Of a stretch of 64,000 bases of DNA, positions 59,180-64,000 are shown piece by piece. Positions within the stretch are counted from its first letter, which is position 1. Each line of letters opens with the position of its first letter. A model generated the notes under the pieces. It worked only from the letters and a program-made list of their open reading frames with translations. It searched no databases and was not told the DNA's origin. The DNA comes from Parachlamydiales bacterium (GTDB lineage Bacteria; Chlamydiota; Chlamydiia; Chlamydiales; Rhabdochlamydiaceae): positions 1 through 64,000 of the forward strand of contig PLXY01000007.1 of the NCBI GenBank assembly GCA_003153295.1, given 5' to 3'. A program made the translations under genes and the position numbers.

Positions 59180-60063
59180 CCATCGCCATCATCGGCGCGG
59201 GCTTTGCAGGTCTTGCCGCCGCCTATTATTTATCTGAAAATTTCCAAGTCACACTTTTTGATCTCAAGGGAATCGGAGGAGGAGCTTCCGGGATTTCCTC
59301 TGGGCTTTTGCATCCCTATCCCGGAGAAAAAGGACGACGAAGCTGGCATGCTGAAGAGGGGCTCAAAGCGACACGTGAGCTGCTGAAAGTAGCCGAGGAA
59401 GAACTAGGTCGACCTGTTGCTAATTACGAAGGAATTCTGAAAATAGGGCAGTGTCTAGATCCTGGAGAGGATGTCGAAGTCTTAAGTTCCGACCATTTTT
59501 TGATTAAATCTGGAATCACAGTTTTTCCCGAGCTTTATCTTAAAGGCCTCTGGCAAGCTTGCCAAAAGAGAGGAGTGAAGCTGGTCCTTCAAAAGATCGA
59601 TGCTCTCCAAGACCTAACAGAGTTTGACCAGGTCATCATAGCGGCAGGCGCTGGGATCCGGAACTTCCCTGAATGCGACCATTTAAAGATCAATTTCGTC
59701 AAAGGACAAGTGCTTACCTGCACCCTTGAGAAACCTTTAGAAAGAAGCGTCTCTGCCAAGCGGTATTTTGCTTTAACGCCCTCTGAAAAGATTTGCCATC
59801 TTGGAGCCACTTACGAAAGAGATTTTACCAATGATTTGCCCTGCCGAGAAACAGCTATCGTTCTTTTGCAGCCCGAAACGGAAGTGCTCGATTGCCGTGC
59901 GGGTATCCGCGTCACCAACCCTGCGCACTATTTTCCTATCCTGCAGCAGATCAGTGCCAAAATCCGGGCCATTACAGCGTTGGGTTCACGAGGTCTGCTT
60001 TATCATGCTTATATGGGTAAACAAATAGCTTTGGAGTTGAACACTCAAAAGAATTTGGTATAA
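59176..60063 (+). CDS. FAD-dependent oxidoreductase (DAO-like)
   Basis: MTIAIIGAGFAGLAAAYYLSENFQVTLFD Rossmann motif; GGGASGISSGLLHPYPG. Confidence 0.88.
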   Translation: MTIAIIGAGFAGLAAAYYLSENFQVTLFDLKGIGGGASGISSGLLHPYPGEKGRRSWHAEEGLKATRELLKVAEEELGRPVANYEGILKIGQCLDPGEDVEVLSSDHFLIKSGITVFPELYLKGLWQACQKRGVKLVLQKIDALQDLTEFDQVIIAAGAGIRNFPECDHLKINFVKGQVLTCTLEKPLERSVSAKRYFALTPSEKICHLGATYERDFTNDLPCRETAIVLLQPETEVLDCRAGIRVTNPAHYFPILQQISAKIRAITALGSRGLLYHAYMGKQIALELNTQKNLV

Positions 60064-60076
60064 TTTTTCATTTTTT

Positions 60077-60583
60077 ATGAAACCAAAACGGATTGTCATT
60101 ATTGGACTGCCAGGAAGCGGCAAGTCGACGTTTGCCGCTAAACTGGGGCAGATTCTAAAAATCCCTGTCCACCATTTGGACAGACATATGTTTGTCGCCA
60201 ATGGAAAAAAAAGAGACCGAGAGGAATTTGTTGCGATCCAAAAAGCCCTAATAGAGGAAGAATCGTGGATCATTGAAGGGTGTTCTATTTCGACTTTGGA
60301 AATGAGATTTGCACGGGCCGATACCCTCATCTATTTTCATCTTCCGCGTTTTGTCTGCATATGGAGGATCTTAAAAAGGTTTTTTACCCCTGATGAATCA
60401 CTCTGCGATACAGGATGTGCAAAGGTCATCAATGGAAAAATATTAAAATATATCTGGAACTTCGATAAGGAAAAACGAGAAGGAATCGAGGCACTTAGAA
60501 AAAAATACCCGCGAGTTGACTTCATCTTATTTGAAAGCTCCCAAGATGCTGCGAAGTATCTAAAAAAATCTTTTCCACTTTAA
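60077..60583 (+). CDS. P-loop adenylate kinase-like / topology-modulation-type protein
   Basis: IVIIGLPGSGKSTFAAKLGQILKIPVHHLDRHMFVANGKKRDREEF. Confidence 0.85.
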   Translation: MKPKRIVIIGLPGSGKSTFAAKLGQILKIPVHHLDRHMFVANGKKRDREEFVAIQKALIEEESWIIEGCSISTLEMRFARADTLIYFHLPRFVCIWRILKRFFTPDESLCDTGCAKVINGKILKYIWNFDKEKREGIEALRKKYPRVDFILFESSQDAAKYLKKSFPL

Positions 60584-60606
60584 TTAGGTGATTTTGCATA
60601 GTTCGA

Positions 60607-60801
60607 ATGATGAAAGATTATCCTTTAAAAGGCAGACTTGTCCCTAGAATTGCTGATTCGTCTATACTTTTTGTAAAACCATTGATTAGAGACCAGAAAA
60701 AAATCTCTCTTAAAGGCAGGGTTCATGCGCTGCCCAAGACGACCTTTTGGCATCGGTTAGGGAGCTGGCTTTTTGTAGAAGAGGAAAAATCAGCCGGATG
60801 A
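60607..60801 (+). CDS. small hypothetical protein
   Basis: 64 aa ORF whose stop overlaps the next start (ATGA), suggesting translational coupling. Confidence 0.45.
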   Translation: MMKDYPLKGRLVPRIADSSILFVKPLIRDQKKISLKGRVHALPKTTFWHRLGSWLFVEEEKSAG

Positions 60802-61583
60802 AAAACTCATTTCTTTTTTTAGGCACGGGGGCTTCCATGGGAACGCCGGTCGTGACCTGCAAATGTGCGATATGCACTTCAAACGATCCCTTAAACCATC
60901 GGCTTAGGCCTGCCGGTCTTTTAAAATTGGGTGAGCAGCGGTTTCTCATCGATACAGGACCCGATTTTCGACAGCAGGCCTTGAGATGCGGCCTCGATCG
61001 ACTCGATGGAGTTTTGATCACCCATACCCATTTCGATCATATTGCGGGTATTGACGATCTGCGGGTCTATTATTTTTTACTGCACCAAACTCTTCCTTGC
61101 CTTCTCTCTCAAGATTCGTATGAAGACATCAAAAAAACCCATGGTTATTTTTTTAAAAAATCGACTGATGACGTTATGGGAGGAACGAGATTTCAATTTC
61201 AGATAATTCAAAATGATTTTGGAACAGAGAACTTTTGTGGTCATAATTGGCAAATTCTCACCTTTGAGCAAGGAGGTATGAAGGTCACCGGCTTCCGGCT
61301 GGGCTCTTTTGCCTATGTCATGGACCTCAAGAACTTTTCATCGGAAATTTACGAGGCGCTGAAAGGAGTTGAAGTCTTGGTCATGAGCGCGCTAAGATAT
61401 AAACCATCACCGGCTCATTTGAGTATGGACGAGGCCCTTGTGTTTGCAGCCCGCGTAGGCGCTAAGCAAACCTGGTTTTCCCATATTGCCCATGACCTCG
61501 ATCACGAAACTACAAATCAGCAGCTTCCTGCCGGTGTAAAGCTTGCCTACGACGGTCTGGAGATCCCCATTCATGTTGAATGA
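60798..61583 (+). CDS. metallo-beta-lactamase-fold hydrolase (PhnP-like)
   Basis: FLGTGASMGTPVVTCKCAICTS; ITHTHFDHIAGIDDLR. Confidence 0.9.
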   Translation: MKNSFLFLGTGASMGTPVVTCKCAICTSNDPLNHRLRPAGLLKLGEQRFLIDTGPDFRQQALRCGLDRLDGVLITHTHFDHIAGIDDLRVYYFLLHQTLPCLLSQDSYEDIKKTHGYFFKKSTDDVMGGTRFQFQIIQNDFGTENFCGHNWQILTFEQGGMKVTGFRLGSFAYVMDLKNFSSEIYEALKGVEVLVMSALRYKPSPAHLSMDEALVFAARVGAKQTWFSHIAHDLDHETTNQQLPAGVKLAYDGLEIPIHVE

Positions 61584-62874
61584 GAATAGTTTTAAAAACG
61601 CCAAAACAGCCCTCCTTCTGGGCGCCTATACGTCGACGAAGGACAAACCTGTCTGCGAAGTTAATTTAACAGAATTAGAGCGGCTCTGCGATACTTATGG
61701 CTTGCAAACAGTCGCTAAAGTCGCTTCCCCGATCAAAAAAATCGATGCAGGGACCTTTCTTGGGAGCGGCAAGCTCGATGAAATGCTCAAAATGTCGGAT
61801 GAGTTGGGAGCTGACATTGTCATCTTCGATGATGAGATCACCCCGAACCAACAGCGCAATCTTGAGAAATTTTTCCAACGTCCTGTCATCGATAGAACAG
61901 AGTTAATCATCGAGGTCTTTGCTCAGAGAGCTCAAACCCGCGAAGCTCGGCTGCAAGTTGAATTGGCTAAGGTTAAATATCAGCTTCCACGGCTCAAAAG
62001 ATTATGGACCCACCTTTCACGCCAAGCCGGGAGCAGCGGTGGAGGAGGAAGCGGCGGCGCCTATTTACGCGGAGAAGGGGAGACCCAGATCGAGCTCGAT
62101 CGTCGGATGCTCAAGCAGCGGATCATCCAGCTCCAAAAAGAGATCATTGTCGTTGAAAAACAACGGGAGACCCAGCGGCGTCAAAGATTGAGAACCGGCA
62201 TCCCGACCTTTGCAATCGTCGGCTATACCAACGCCGGAAAATCAACTCTTTTAAACGCGATGACAAAAGCCGATGTCTTTGTCGAAGATAAACTTTTTGC
62301 CACTCTTGATACTACAACAAGAAAATTCGTCCTGCCCAACCGTCAAGAGATTCTCTTGGTCGACACCGTGGGATTTATTCGAAAAATCCCCCACACTCTC
62401 GTCGCTGCTTTCAAAAGCACGCTTGAAGAGGCTGTGCATACCGATATTTTGCTTCATTTAGTTGATGTCAGCAATCCACAGGCCGAACTCCAGGCCGAAG
62501 CGACGATGCACGTCTTGAAAGAACTTAAAGCTAATGAGCGGCCGATCATCACTGTGCTCAATAAAATCGATGCCTGCCAAGATCCTGGTATTTTACATCG
62601 TTTTCGTTTCAAATATCCTAAGACTGTCCAGATCTCTGCATTGACAGGACAAGGATTTGATCATTTGATGGAATTGATGATCACCGAGATCGGATCGTTG
62701 CGTAAAACCTACCGTCTACGCATTCCTCAAAGCCACTACTCTTTAGTCAGCGAATTGATGCGGGAAGGAAAAGTTCTCCAATGCGACTATGAAGATAACG
62801 ATATTTTGCTCCATGTAGAAGTTCCCGGACGTTTTGAGTCCAAGGTAAAACCGTTTATTTATGAATTTGCGTAA
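61573..62874 (+). CDS. hflX: ribosome-associated GTPase HflX
   Basis: GSSGGGGSGGAYLRGEGETQIELDRR; GYTNAGKSTLLNAMT; DTVGFIRKIPH. Confidence 0.95.
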   Translation: MLNENSFKNAKTALLLGAYTSTKDKPVCEVNLTELERLCDTYGLQTVAKVASPIKKIDAGTFLGSGKLDEMLKMSDELGADIVIFDDEITPNQQRNLEKFFQRPVIDRTELIIEVFAQRAQTREARLQVELAKVKYQLPRLKRLWTHLSRQAGSSGGGGSGGAYLRGEGETQIELDRRMLKQRIIQLQKEIIVVEKQRETQRRQRLRTGIPTFAIVGYTNAGKSTLLNAMTKADVFVEDKLFATLDTTTRKFVLPNRQEILLVDTVGFIRKIPHTLVAAFKSTLEEAVHTDILLHLVDVSNPQAELQAEATMHVLKELKANERPIITVLNKIDACQDPGILHRFRFKYPKTVQISALTGQGFDHLMELMITEIGSLRKTYRLRIPQSHYSLVSELMREGKVLQCDYEDNDILLHVEVPGRFESKVKPFIYEFA

Positions 62875-63544
62875 GCTTCCCGCACAAGAGCGGCCGCGCG
62901 AGCGGCTTGTCCATCTCGGCCCTGAGGCCCTTTCTCTGGCCGAGCTTCTAGCGATTTTACTCACTACTGGGACGAAAGACAAATCAGTGCTAGAGCTAGC
63001 CCATGAAATGGTCGTCCGCTTTGGATCGCTGCAGCATCTTTTAGAAGCTTCCATCGAAGAATTGATGGAGGTGAAAGGAATCGGCCCTGCCAAAGCGATC
63101 CAGCTGAAAGCCGCTTTTGGGATTGCTTTAAAGACATCTCAGAAGAGTTTTGCCCTCAAAGATCCGATCCATGCCCGCGAAGCTTACGAACTTGTCCGGC
63201 ACGATCTAGCCGACCAAAAACAAGAGATGCTGATGGTCGTTCTCAAAGATGTGAAAGGAAGATTGATTGGATTAGAGAAAGTCTCTGTTGGCACTCTTTC
63301 GGATGTCTTAGTCCATCCCCGCGAAATATTTTTTCCTGCTGTCAGACATAAAGCCAGCAGTTTGATTTTGGCTCATAACCATCCGAGTGGAGATCCAACG
63401 CCGTCTTCTGCAGATTTAGAGCTGACAAAGCACCTAATTCGATCGAGCCGGATCATGGGGATCCATCTCGATGATCACCTGATCATCGGATCGAGCTCGT
63501 TTGTTTCTCTACGTGAATCGGGGTACCTGGGACACATGGGTTGA
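62861..63544 (+). CDS. radC: RadC-family JAB-domain protein
   Basis: MNLRKLPAQERPRERLVHLGPEALSLAELLAILL; LAHNHPSGDPTPSSADLELT. Confidence 0.95.
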   Translation: MNLRKLPAQERPRERLVHLGPEALSLAELLAILLTTGTKDKSVLELAHEMVVRFGSLQHLLEASIEELMEVKGIGPAKAIQLKAAFGIALKTSQKSFALKDPIHAREAYELVRHDLADQKQEMLMVVLKDVKGRLIGLEKVSVGTLSDVLVHPREIFFPAVRHKASSLILAHNHPSGDPTPSSADLELTKHLIRSSRIMGIHLDDHLIIGSSSFVSLRESGYLGHMG

Positions 63545-63998
63545 GTCCTTTTTCAAAGAGGCCCATCACACCTGTAGTGAACATCTGAACAGCAATCAAT
63601 GAAATCACCATCCCTCCCAGCCTTTCACAGGCGATCAATCCTTTCTGACCTAAGAATAGCTTAATATTGGAAGAAGCTAAGAGGATCAGCGATGAACAGA
63701 GCCAGGCAAGACCAATGGGGAGCAGCATCCAAGCGGTATTGTGGACCTGCTGAGAATAAATCATCACCGCGGTGATCGCTCCCGGACCTGCAACAGCAGG
63801 AATGGCAAGAGGAAAGACGAAGGGCTCTCGATTAGGGACTTTAAGATGGTTCTTCTTTGGGAATATCATGCTCAAAGCAATCAAGAAAAGTAGAGTTCCT
63901 CCTGCAATGCCGACCACGCAATGATCGATTCCTAAGACGCTGAGGATCTCGTTGCCGAAGAAGTTGAAGCAGACTAAAATGAGAAGGGCAATCAACAT
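63483..63998 (-). CDS. MarC-family membrane protein (5' end runs off window)
   Basis: FVFPLAIPAVAGPGAITAVMIYSQ; GGMVISLIAVQMFTTGV. Confidence 0.85.
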   Translation of the reverse strand: MLIALLILVCFNFFGNEILSVLGIDHCVVGIAGGTLLFLIALSMIFPKKNHLKVPNREPFVFPLAIPAVAGPGAITAVMIYSQQVHNTAWMLLPIGLAWLCSSLILLASSNIKLFLGQKGLIACERLGGMVISLIAVQMFTTGVMGLFEKGLNPCVPGTPIHVEKQTSSIR

Positions 63999-64000
63999 CT

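Overview
The window looks like a chromosomal segment of an environmental (non-Chlamydiaceae) member of the Chlamydiota. This is inferred from a class Ic NrdB with Phe at the radical site, a multi-ATP-cone NrdA, and probable type III secretion (T3SS) translocator-like genes mixed with LRR, ankyrin, F-box, TPR and protease-like effector candidates. Housekeeping blocks are nrdAB, pssA-rmuC, msrA, umuDC, mdh-gltA, hflX-radC and four tRNAs (one truncated at the window edge). The accessory blocks lie at about 3-6 kb, 11.5-35.5 kb, 38.4 kb and 43-55 kb. Most notable observations: (1) an intein with a LAGLIDADG endonuclease in NrdA whose inferred +1 extein residue is Gly instead of Cys/Ser/Thr. (2) A recurring architecture, clear for nrdB and rmuC and probable for a secretion-like gene, in which a convergent accessory gene sits between a gene and a second copy of that gene's 3' end. 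(3) A roughly 160-bp MITE-like element beside a higBA-type toxin-antitoxin pair, and a roughly 160-bp long-hairpin element upstream of nrdA. (4) A cluster of low-complexity secreted-type proteins sharing an AATAATAAGGAG-like leader. (5) Eukaryote-like genes: an ERG4/ERG24-type sterol reductase, a mitochondrial-type citrate synthase, a dual-specificity phosphatase, an F-box/ankyrin protein and a C39/papain-like protease candidate. All functional calls come from reading motifs; no searches were run.
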